Source: Candidatus Eiseniibacteriota bacterium (GTDB taxonomy: Bacteria > Orphanbacterota > Orphanbacteria > Orphanbacterales > Orphanbacteraceae). Taken from it: DNA of 64,000 nucleotides. The notes below the pieces were generated by a model. It ran no database searches. It worked only from the letters and a program-made list of their open reading frames with translations, and was not told where the DNA came from. The stretch spans positions 347,503-411,502 of the forward strand of contig JAJCZU010000008.1 of assembly GCA_029262235.1 (NCBI GenBank), written 5' to 3'. Numbering within the stretch: the first letter of the stretch is position 1; each line of letters opens with the position of its first letter. Below, piece after piece: positions 32,147-39,240 of this stretch. Made by a program: the position numbers and the translations under genes.

Positions 32147-33585
32147 CCGGCGGCATGAAACGCGGCTTCCTGATGCTCTCCGGTGGCGGCGCCGCCAGCA
32201 AAGTACTCGGGGCCGTTCGCGAAATCGCGCTCGCACAGTTCTTCGGCACAGGCGCGGTCGCCGACGCTCTCCGCGCCGCCCTTTCGCTTACCCTGAATCC
32301 GATCCACCTCTTTACGCGCGTGATCCAGGCGGGTTTCATTCCGCACTACGCGCAGGAGAAAGACGGCTCAGCCGAACGAGCCGCGCTCTATCGCGCCGTG
32401 AGCCTGCTGTTCCTGGGGATCTCGTTGCTCATCGCCGCGACGCTCGTTCTCTTCGCGGAACCCGTCGTGCGCCTCGTGCTCCCCGGGTTCTCGGGCGAAC
32501 GCTTCACGCTGACGACACGGATGCTCCGTGTGCTCGCCGCCGGCGTCCCCTTCTATATGTATACGACCATTCTCGGGGCACTCGGCGCGGCGCAGTCGAA
32601 CTACGTCATCCCGGCCATGCGGCCCGCTGTGCAGAACGTGGCCCTGATCGTTTTCGTGGTCTGGGCCGCCCTTTCGGGCCGGCCGATCGTGGCCGCGTGG
32701 GGCTTTTCCGGCGCGTACTGCGCGCTTGCGATCGCGGCAACCATCTACTTTCGCGGGCGCGGCCTCTTTCCGAAAGCGCAGGCACGCGGCGCTGACTTCA
32801 AGAACCCGTTCTGGATCAGCGTGCGTCCGATTCTGCTGCTTTCGTTCGTGCTCCAAACAAACATTCTCGCCGAACGCGCCGTCACTTCGCTGCTCGGCGA
32901 CGGCAGCATGGCTGGACTCGACTACGCGCGATTCCTGAGCGAAACCGCGCACTTTCTGATCGCCATGCCGCTCGGCCTCATGAGCCTCTCGCTGTTTGCG
33001 CGCATGGACGAACGCACGGCCCGCGATGAAACCGATCGCCTGCTGGCTCTACTGCTGGCGCTCTTTCTCGCGCTCGCCTCCCTGCTGTTCTGGCGCGGCG
33101 ATCTCATCGTGCGCATCATTTTCTTTCGCGGCGCATTCGACGCAACATCCCTTGCCGTTACTACCAGCGCCCTTCGTGGATTCGCCGCCGGCCTCACCTT
33201 CTTCAGCGCGAGCTACCTGCTCCAGCGCATCCTGCAGGCACGGCTCGCGCATGGCCTCGTTCTTCGCGCAGAGATCCTGGGCGCCGCCGTGAACATTGCG
33301 TTCAACTTCCTCTTCTATCGAAGCCTCGGTCTCATGGTGATCGGTCTCGGTGCCGGGGCGGGCGCTCTTGTTTCGCTCGCCCACTATGTGCCTGCGAGTC
33401 GCTCACACTTCCGGCAAACGCGGCGCAGCCTGCCGATCGCACTTGCGCTCACAGCGGTCTACGCCTTCGGCGTCGCATGGCTTCTCCCTCGATGGGGCGC
33501 CCCGGAGTGGACGGGAGTGGCGCTGTTCGTGGTCGTGTGGGGGCCCTATCTGCTGAGCGCGCTCCGATCATTTCAAGCGAAGTAA
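32143..33585 (+). CDS. murJ: MurJ/MviN-type lipid II flippase or related polysaccharide exporter
   Basis: A 480-residue inner-membrane protein of the MOP superfamily with about 14 hydrophobic segments. The N-terminus shows GGGAASKVLGAVREIALAQFFG and TLNPIHLFTRVIQAGFIP, recognisably MurJ-like, and ends with a hydrophobic pair at residues 425-475. It could move lipid II for peptidoglycan synthesis or another lipid-linked oligosaccharide. Coupling to a glycosyltransferase by ATGA overlap fits either role. It is somewhat shorter than typical MurJ (about 510). Transcription probably ends at the terminators at 33725 or 33898. Confidence 0.85.
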   Translation: MTGGMKRGFLMLSGGGAASKVLGAVREIALAQFFGTGAVADALRAALSLTLNPIHLFTRVIQAGFIPHYAQEKDGSAERAALYRAVSLLFLGISLLIAATLVLFAEPVVRLVLPGFSGERFTLTTRMLRVLAAGVPFYMYTTILGALGAAQSNYVIPAMRPAVQNVALIVFVVWAALSGRPIVAAWGFSGAYCALAIAATIYFRGRGLFPKAQARGADFKNPFWISVRPILLLSFVLQTNILAERAVTSLLGDGSMAGLDYARFLSETAHFLIAMPLGLMSLSLFARMDERTARDETDRLLALLLALFLALASLLFWRGDLIVRIIFFRGAFDATSLAVTTSALRGFAAGLTFFSASYLLQRILQARLAHGLVLRAEILGAAVNIAFNFLFYRSLGLMVIGLGAGAGALVSLAHYVPASRSHFRQTRRSLPIALALTAVYAFGVAWLLPRWGAPEWTGVALFVVVWGPYLLSALRSFQAK

Positions 33586-33724
33586 GTGATGAAGTGAACG
33601 AAGTGGCTCGGCTCAGAATCAATTCTCTCGACCGCTCGACCTGGGGATGGTGAAGAAAAGAAGTCGCTCGGCTCGGAATCAATTCTCTCGACCGCTCGGC
33701 CTGGCCTAATGGCCAAGTAAAGAG

Positions 33725-33775
33725 GCCTCGCGGATCCGAGAACTGATTCCGCGCCGAGGCTTTCGTTTCCTTTTT
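33725..33775 (+). terminator. Rho-independent terminator in repeat copy 2
   Basis: GCCTCG (33725-33730) pairs with CGAGGC (33755-33760), extended inside by an imperfect CGGATC/GATTCCG arm, and is followed by TTTCGTTTCCTTTTT (33761-33775). It is properly placed and oriented to stop transcription from murJ. Confidence 0.75.
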
Positions 33776-33897
33776 AGGGCGGGAAGAGAAGAAAAGAAGG
33801 CGGAAGGCGGAAGGGAGAGAGAAGAAAGAAAAGAAGGCGCTCGCCTCAGAATCAATTCTCTCGACCGCTCGGCCTGGCCAAATGGCCAAGTAAAAAG

Positions 33898-33948
33898 GCC
33901 TCGCGGATCCGAGAACTGATTCCGCGCCGAGGCTTTCGTTTCCTTTTT
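33898..33948 (+). terminator. Rho-independent terminator in repeat copy 3
   Basis: The same hairpin and T-rich tract as at 33725-33775 is repeated 173 bases downstream with an identical sequence, forming a tandem terminator for murJ. Confidence 0.72.
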
Positions 33949-34097
33949 AGGGCGGGAAGAGAAGAAAAGAAGAGAGCGCGTGCGATTGAAGTCGCCGCTC
34001 CTGTTCTTCTCTTGATTCTTCACGTCGCGCGGCGGGAATGCCAGGCGCCACGGAAAAGAAACCATCGTAGTGCTTCGTGCGGCGCAGATGGGTTCAT

Positions 34098-34190
34098 TCC
34101 GGGGCGCGATGGGCTTCCCGGATCCCGCGAGGCTCCGTACTTGGCCATTTGGCCAGCCGAGCGGGTCGAGGGAGGCTCAAGCGCCCCGGA
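34098..34190. repeat. 93-bp element with 10-bp terminal inverted repeats, copy A
   Basis: Starts TCCGGGGCGC and ends GCGCCCCGGA (exact inverted repeats). The interior contains CGGATCCCGCGAGGC, TACTTGGCCATTTGGCCAG and CCGAGCGGGTCGAGGGA. Copies B (34232-34324) and C (34368-34460) follow at 134- and 136-base spacing. The interior is the reverse complement of part of the repeats at 33661 and 33837. Confidence 0.88.
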
Positions 34191-34231
34191 CCAAACTCTC
34201 TTCCCTTACATTGCACTAAGCGTGGGTTCAT

Positions 34232-34324
34232 TCCGGGACGCGATGGGCTTCCCGGATCCCGCGAGGCTCCGTACTTGGCCATTTGGCCAGCCGAGCGGGT
34301 CGAGGGAGGCTCAAGCGCCCCGGA
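34232..34324. repeat. 93-bp element with terminal inverted repeats, copy B
   Basis: Same length and interior as copy A. The left terminal repeat has one change (TCCGGGACGC) while the right one (34315-34324) is intact. The flanking DNA between copies differs, so the repeated unit has sharp borders. Confidence 0.88.
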
Positions 34325-34367
34325 CCAGGTTCCTTCTTTCGTTCGCATGACAGCAAAGATGGATCAT

Positions 34368-34460
34368 TCCGGGGCGCGATGGGCTTCCCGGATCCCGCGA
34401 GGCTCCGTACTTGGCCATTTGGCCAGCCGAGCGGGTCGAGGGAAGTCCGAGCGCCCCGGA
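34368..34460. repeat. 93-bp element with terminal inverted repeats, copy C
   Basis: Same length. Intact terminal repeats lie at 34368-34377 and 34451-34460, with a few changes near the right end (GGAAGTCCGA instead of GGAGGCTCAA). It ends 11 bases from the stop codon of the SDR gene, so on the minus strand it is the first structure met by transcription leaving that gene. Confidence 0.88.
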
Positions 34461-34471
34461 CCAGAAAATCG

Positions 34472-35245
34472 TTACGCGCGTGCTCCTGCGGTGATGTTGA
34501 TCGCCGTGCCGGTGATGCCGGTGGCTTCGGTCACGAGGAACAGAGCGAGTGAGGCGACCTCTTCGGTCGTTACCGCGCGACGGAGCATGCTCTTATCTGC
34601 AAGGGCGTTCCGGATTTCATCCACGTTCTGGCCTGTCAGCTTGCCGGTCTTGATCATCGAATCGTATAGAAGTTTCGTTTCGACGAACGCGGGGCAGATG
34701 GCGTTCACATGAATGCCGTCGCGCGCGACTTCGGATGCGAGGGAGGTCGTGAACGCGATCAGGCCGGCTTTCGACGCGGCGTAGGCGCTGTTCAGCGGGC
34801 CGGGGGAATTCGCCATGCGCGACGCGATGTTCACGATGCGCCCGTTCTTGGAAGCGGTGAGGGCGGGGAGCGCGGAGCGGCAGAACCGATACGCGCCCAC
34901 AAGGTTTACGTTGATGTCGTAGAGCCATTCGGTCGGGTCCGAGAGGGCAACGGTGGATATGTACTGGGTCCCGGCGCCGTTCACTACGATGTCGATGCGG
35001 CCGAATGTTTCGAGGGTGTCCTTCACGCAGGCGTCGATTTCGGCCTGGCTCGTCACGTCGACGGGAATGGCCAGAACGCCGCTGGAAATCGGACCGAGTT
35101 CATCAGCCAGATCGGCGATCTGCTTTTCCGTTCGTGAACAGAGAACGAGGCGCGCCCCTTCCTCTGCAAAACGCCGTGCAATTCCGGCGCCGATTCCGCG
35201 CCCGGCGCCCGTGATGATCGCAACCTGGTTGTCGAGTATTCCCAC
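34472..35245 (-). CDS. Short-chain dehydrogenase/reductase (SDR)
   Basis: An NAD(P)-dependent oxidoreductase of 257 residues, the classical SDR length. It has the Rossmann glycine motif TGAGRGIGAG near residue 13, NGAG near residue 90, and the catalytic Ser plus YAASK (Tyr and Lys) near residues 140-160. It ends TGTAINITAGARA. Its GTG start at 35245 shares one base with the TAG stop of the aminotransferase (TAGTG) and has AAGGAG about 11 bases upstream; a much longer in-frame extension is a shadow of the aminotransferase. It may act on the same substrate, which I cannot name; 3-oxoacyl and sugar reductases share this fold. Confidence 0.9.
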   Translation of the reverse strand: MGILDNQVAIITGAGRGIGAGIARRFAEEGARLVLCSRTEKQIADLADELGPISSGVLAIPVDVTSQAEIDACVKDTLETFGRIDIVVNGAGTQYISTVALSDPTEWLYDINVNLVGAYRFCRSALPALTASKNGRIVNIASRMANSPGPLNSAYAASKAGLIAFTTSLASEVARDGIHVNAICPAFVETKLLYDSMIKTGKLTGQNVDEIRNALADKSMLRRAVTTEEVASLALFLVTEATGITGTAINITAGARA

Positions 35246-36405
35246 TAGCTTAGAAACTCCTTCATGCGGCCGAGCGCCTTTTCGATATTCTCCACAGAGT
35301 TCGCGTACGAAAGCCTGAGGTACCCTTTGCCGTACTCGCCGAAGCTTTGTCCGTTGAGCACGGCCACGCCGGCCTCTTCGAGAAGCCGCGTCGCGAGTTC
35401 TTTGCTGGAGATTCCGGTCTCCTTCACATTCGGGAAAACGTAGAACGCACCGCCTGGCTTCCTGCATGTGATACCGGGGATTGCGTTCAGCCCGTTCACG
35501 ATAATTTCACGCCGCTTCGCGAACTCGTCGCGCATCTTCGTCACATGGTCCTGCGGGCCGGTAATCGCCTCGATGGCCGCGTACTGACTGAAATGAGAAG
35601 TACATGAAACGCTGTTGATGTTGAGCCGCACGACATGGTCGACGAGATGCTCGGGGAAGATGCCGTAGCCGAGGCGCCAGCCGGTCATCGAATACGACTT
35701 CGAAAGGCCGTCGAGCAGGATCGTGCGGTCCTTCATGCCATCGACCGAGAGGATCGTGTGGTGCTCGGCCCCTTCGTACAGGAAGTTGATGTAGATTTCG
35801 TCGGCGAGAACATAGGCGTCATGCTTCTTCGCGACTTCGGCGATGCGCTCGAGATCGCCCTTCTTCAGAATCCCACCTGTCGGATTGCCGGGCGTGTTCA
35901 GAATGATGAGGCGCGTCTTGTCGTTCACGAGCGAAAGGAGTTCATCGGGATCGAAACGAAAATCGTTCTCCTCGCGAAGTGGCAGCGGCACCGGTTTTCC
36001 GTTCACGAAGTTGATCATCGACTCGTAGATCGGGAAGCCGGGGTTCGGGTAGACGACTTCGTCCCCCTCTTCGACGACCGTCAGGATCGTGTTCGTGATC
36101 ACGGGCTTCGCCCCGGGGGTCACGACGACGCGCTTCGGGTCGAATGAAACGCCGCGTCGCCGTTCGACGTCATCCACGATCGCTTTGCGCAGCGACGGGA
36201 TTCCGGGCGCGGGGCAGTAGCCGGTATGGCCTTCGCGCAGCGCCTTGACGGCCGCTTCCTTGATGTGATCCGCGGTCTTGAAATCGGGCTCGCCGATCTC
36301 GAGATGAATAATGTCGCGCCCTTCAGCCTCGAGCTGCTTCGCGCGCCCCAAAACTTCGAAGGCGGTCTCCGTGCCGAGACGGCCCATTCTGCTGGCTATG
36401 AACAT
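35245..36405 (-). CDS. PLP-dependent class I/II aminotransferase
   Basis: A 386-residue cytoplasmic fold-type I aminotransferase. Visible features are IHLEIGEPDFKTADHIKEAA near the N-terminus, NTPGNPTGG, and the PLP-lysine motif LDGLSKSYSMTGWRLGY near residues 225-240. The C-terminus is RLSYANSVENIEKAL. The start is placed at 36405 (MFIASRMGRLG) because the preceding 23 residues of the longest frame are not typical. It is followed at a 1-base overlap by the SDR. Substrate likely an aliphatic or aromatic amino acid, not determinable here. Confidence 0.92.
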   Translation of the reverse strand: MFIASRMGRLGTETAFEVLGRAKQLEAEGRDIIHLEIGEPDFKTADHIKEAAVKALREGHTGYCPAPGIPSLRKAIVDDVERRRGVSFDPKRVVVTPGAKPVITNTILTVVEEGDEVVYPNPGFPIYESMINFVNGKPVPLPLREENDFRFDPDELLSLVNDKTRLIILNTPGNPTGGILKKGDLERIAEVAKKHDAYVLADEIYINFLYEGAEHHTILSVDGMKDRTILLDGLSKSYSMTGWRLGYGIFPEHLVDHVVRLNINSVSCTSHFSQYAAIEAITGPQDHVTKMRDEFAKRREIIVNGLNAIPGITCRKPGGAFYVFPNVKETGISSKELATRLLEEAGVAVLNGQSFGEYGKGYLRLSYANSVENIEKALGRMKEFLS

Positions 36406-36470
36406 CGCCGTGTCCTCTTGATTGATGCGGGAAATTTTCGTAATGCCGTGGTCGTATTCTGACAGGGCGC

Positions 36471-38246
36471 TCACGGACGGTCAAGGGGAGCCATGCGAAT
36501 GGTCCGGAGCCTGTTCAGCGCGGCGGCCAGTTCGAACCGGCGGAATCGGACGAGGTCGCCGGGGCGGCGGGAGTCGAGCGCGTCGAGTCCGTGATTCTCG
36601 ATCAGATCTTCGATGCGGTCCAGGAGTGCGGGAAGGTTTGCTGTGCTTCCCGCTCCTTCGCGCGCCAGAAGCGCCAGCGCGGCACCGATCGCGCGGGTCT
36701 GACCCCGTTCCACGATCTGACTGACCAGCGCGAGATCGATCGTCCCGTGACCGAACTCGATCGCCCGGCGCCCGCGGGCTCTCACGCTTTCGGCCCTTCG
36801 CCCTCTTCGCGGGTCGAGACTGGTGAGATCGATGACGCGCGGCAGAACTTCGCCGATCGGCCCGCCTCCCTCGCGTGCACGCCCGGTCTGCATGCGGGCG
36901 GCGATGGACTGCGCCTCTTCCGTCACGTCGCGGGCCTCATACTCCCGCATCGCAATCACGCGGTCCGCCACATCGAAATAGTCGCCGCTTCCGCCCGCGA
37001 CCAGGATCGACGAAACGCCGTGCTCTTCATAGAGAGCGCGCACCCGATCGACAAACGGCGTGATCGGTTCGGAGTCTTTCGCGATCAGCTCCTGCATGCG
37101 GGCGTCACGAATCATGAAGTTCGTGGCCGCCGTGTCTTCGTCGATCAGAAGCAGCTTCGCGCCCGCCTCGAGGGCTTCCATTATGTTAGCCGCCTGGGAT
37201 GTCGACCCGGAGGCGTTCTCCGACGAAAACGCATGAGTCGCGCGGTTGCCGGGGAGGTTGTTGATGAACGGGCTGATATCGACCGAAGACACGGCGCGGC
37301 CGTCCTCCGCGCGGATCTTGACGGCACTCGCGATCGTCGCGACGCGGTCGCGTCCGTCACCGGGCCGGTGATTGTAGACCGCGCGCTCGAGAGCCGCGAG
37401 CAACGTGGACTTGCCGTGAAAGCCGCCCCCCACGATCAGGGTCACGCCTTCGGGTATGCCCATGCCCGTGACGGCGCCCGCGTTCGGAAGCGTGATCGTG
37501 GTCTCGAATGCCGGGGGCGAAACGAACGGAACGGCGCCCTGCTCGAGCGGACGGTCGTCGATTCCCGATCGCCGGGGAAGAACGGCCCCGTTCGCCACGA
37601 ACGCCACGAGACCATACTCGGTGAGCGCCGCACGAAGCGCGTCGGCGTCCTCGTTCGTGTCAGCGGCGGTGGTAAGCGCGTCCGTGAGCGCGTGCGGTTC
37701 CGCGTGCGCTTCCGCGTGCTCCGTCATGATCAGCGCCTGTTCCACGATCGCGGGCACCTGATCGAGCAGCATTTTCGCGGCCGCGCGCCCGTTGATGCGC
37801 CGCCCGTTCGCGGGAAGTCCCACTGTAAAGCGCGCCTCGACTTCGCCCTCGCGCACCATCACGGACGTGCGCGCGATCACCGACTGCCCCGGCGCGTCGA
37901 TCGCGATCGTGCCGCTCTTCCCGGACCCGAGCCCCCCGCCTCCGGCGCTTCCCGAGATACGACGCACTGCCGTCTCGAACTGCCTCGTCAAAAAAGAAGC
38001 CGTCCCGATTGCGCGCGATTCGCCGGCATAGCTTCGCGCCGGAAGCGCCGCGATCTCTGCGGGGACGACAACGTGTACGCGGCTCGGCGCCGCAAACGGG
38101 TCGCCCTGCACATGATCCACGTGAAGAGTAAAACGAGGGAACGCGTAGGCACCGCGCAGCTCTTTGTACGCGGGGTAACCGCCGCCATCGAGACGGCGGA
38201 GCATCTCGAGCAGTTCGCGATCATTCCGATTCGTGCGGGTATTCAT
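36471..38246 (-). CDS. ABC-class ATPase domain protein (PF09818-type)
   Basis: A 591-residue cytoplasmic protein of the uncharacterised ABC_ATPase family, unrelated to membrane transport. The N-terminal module ends with RRINGRAAAKMLLDQVPAIV near residue 155. Walker A is GGGFHGKSTLLAALE near residue 275, and LLIDEDTAATNFMIRDARMQ near residue 365 is the Walker B segment. SILVAGGSGDYFDVADRVIA follows. These match the family closely. The ATG at 38246 has no Shine-Dalgarno but a TATACT hexamer seven bases upstream. Cellular role unknown; possible nucleic-acid function. Confidence 0.88.
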   Translation of the reverse strand: MNTRTNRNDRELLEMLRRLDGGGYPAYKELRGAYAFPRFTLHVDHVQGDPFAAPSRVHVVVPAEIAALPARSYAGESRAIGTASFLTRQFETAVRRISGSAGGGGLGSGKSGTIAIDAPGQSVIARTSVMVREGEVEARFTVGLPANGRRINGRAAAKMLLDQVPAIVEQALIMTEHAEAHAEPHALTDALTTAADTNEDADALRAALTEYGLVAFVANGAVLPRRSGIDDRPLEQGAVPFVSPPAFETTITLPNAGAVTGMGIPEGVTLIVGGGFHGKSTLLAALERAVYNHRPGDGRDRVATIASAVKIRAEDGRAVSSVDISPFINNLPGNRATHAFSSENASGSTSQAANIMEALEAGAKLLLIDEDTAATNFMIRDARMQELIAKDSEPITPFVDRVRALYEEHGVSSILVAGGSGDYFDVADRVIAMREYEARDVTEEAQSIAARMQTGRAREGGGPIGEVLPRVIDLTSLDPRRGRRAESVRARGRRAIEFGHGTIDLALVSQIVERGQTRAIGAALALLAREGAGSTANLPALLDRIEDLIENHGLDALDSRRPGDLVRFRRFELAAALNRLRTIRMAPLDRP

Positions 38247-38253
38247 GCCGCCG

Positions 38254-38259
38254 AGTATA
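38254..38259 (-). promoter_or_regulatory. -10 box predicting a leaderless ABC-ATPase mRNA
   Basis: TATACT (5/6 match) on the minus strand ends seven bases before the ATG at 38246. No convincing -35 is found at 16-18 bases, so support is weaker than for the other leaderless candidates. Confidence 0.4.
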
Positions 38260-38264
38260 GCGCA

Positions 38265-39233
38265 CTACGGCTTCGCGCCACTCACAAGCATCGGTTCAAT
38301 CGCCTCCAAGATCCCGTCGGCGATGATGCGATGGCCAGCCGCGCTCGGGTGACGATCAGCAGGTCCGACGCGCAGTTTTTCCCACCGCAGCGGCGAGGTT
38401 CGAAACGAACCGAGCACGTCGATCGCCGGAATGCCGCGCGACTCACAGAACGCCATCACTTCTTCGTGAACGGGCGTAAAAGGATACGTCTCCCATTCGG
38501 ACACGATCGGGAATACGGCAACCAGCACCCGCGCCCCTCGCTCGCGTGCCGTGTCGGCAATCATGCGAAGCGCGCGCTTCGACTTCTTCCATGCGAACGA
38601 ATCCGGCGCATAGAGCGAAAGGATGTACTCGGTGTATCCCGGCGTGAGACCGAGTTTCACCTTGAGAAGATGAACGCGATACTTTAGGAAGAAATAAAAG
38701 TACGACCACGCGAATCTTTGCTCGACGCTTTCGGGAAGGAGCCGGGCCAGCGTGTAGTGATCGCCTTCCGCGTCGTTCAGGCAGAAGCCGACCACAACGA
38801 TATCCGGTTCGTACTGCACGCCCTGGCGCACGAACCATTCGAACTCGTCCGCCGTATTCCACCCGAGCCTGCCCGAGTTGATCACGGTCACCGCGCGTCC
38901 GGGCATCGAAGCGCGCAGATCGCGCTCGAGACATTTCGCGTACGTTTCGTCGAGCGCGACCATCTGCCCCCAGGTGAACGAATCCCCGAGGCAGAGAACA
39001 CGCGTTTCCCCCGCCGGCTTTTCGATCGGAATCTCGTAGTCGCGAAGCCCCTGCGAGTTGAGCTGAAACTGGCTGCTGACGAGCCGGATCGAAGCGGGGT
39101 CTCCCCAGCCCCCGTACTGCACGCCACCGAGGGTGCGCGCGACGATTTCGCCGACGAGAAACAGGATGATCAAGGAGGCAAGGGGCAGCAGCACGCGGAC
39201 AGCGAAGCCCGCGGGGGAGCTCGTTCGATTCAT
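38265..39233 (-). CDS. Membrane-anchored SGNH/GDSL hydrolase
   Basis: A 322-residue protein with one N-terminal membrane segment (VLLPLASLIILFLVGEIVA near residues 15-33) and an SGNH esterase domain. The nucleophile motif is CLGDSFTWGQ near residue 85. Block III appears as VVVGFCLNDAEGDHY (N-D), and the catalytic DRHPSAAGHRI (Asp and His) is near the C-terminus. Such enzymes de-O-acetylate or acylate surface polysaccharides. The start is the ATG at 39233, seven bases after the formyltransferase-type gene, so the two belong together and may modify one glycan. Confidence 0.85.
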   Translation of the reverse strand: MNRTSSPAGFAVRVLLPLASLIILFLVGEIVARTLGGVQYGGWGDPASIRLVSSQFQLNSQGLRDYEIPIEKPAGETRVLCLGDSFTWGQMVALDETYAKCLERDLRASMPGRAVTVINSGRLGWNTADEFEWFVRQGVQYEPDIVVVGFCLNDAEGDHYTLARLLPESVEQRFAWSYFYFFLKYRVHLLKVKLGLTPGYTEYILSLYAPDSFAWKKSKRALRMIADTARERGARVLVAVFPIVSEWETYPFTPVHEEVMAFCESRGIPAIDVLGSFRTSPLRWEKLRVGPADRHPSAAGHRIIADGILEAIEPMLVSGAKP

Positions 39234-39240
39234 GCGTTGA

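Larger units (their letters stand above)
33601..33971 (+). repeat. Direct repeats (one truncated, two long) downstream of murJ
   Basis: A unit beginning GCTCGGCTCAGAATCAATTC occurs at 33601-33644 (truncated), 33661-33799 and 33837-33971. The two long copies share about 135 bases with few changes: a TGGCC(A/T)AATGGCCA core, a terminator hairpin, and a purine-rich GGGAAGAGAAGAAAAGAAG end. The region from 33586 to 34471 carries no credible gene; open frames across it are made only of repeats. Confidence 0.9.

Noticed and set aside
33586..34471. CRISPR array
   Set aside because: Repeats are 93-135 bp, inverted relative to each other and irregular; CRISPR repeats are 24-40 bp, in one orientation with uniform unique spacers, and no cas gene is present.
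34012..34712. Overlapping plus-strand frames encoding repeated PARLRTWPFGQPSGSRE-like peptides
   Set aside because: They are produced by translating the three 93-bp repeats in different frames; each frame repeats with the DNA element and none has a ribosome-binding site.
36591..38687. A 698-codon plus-strand frame over the ABC-class ATPase gene
   Set aside because: Shadow of a gene with clear Walker motifs; no start signal or family match.
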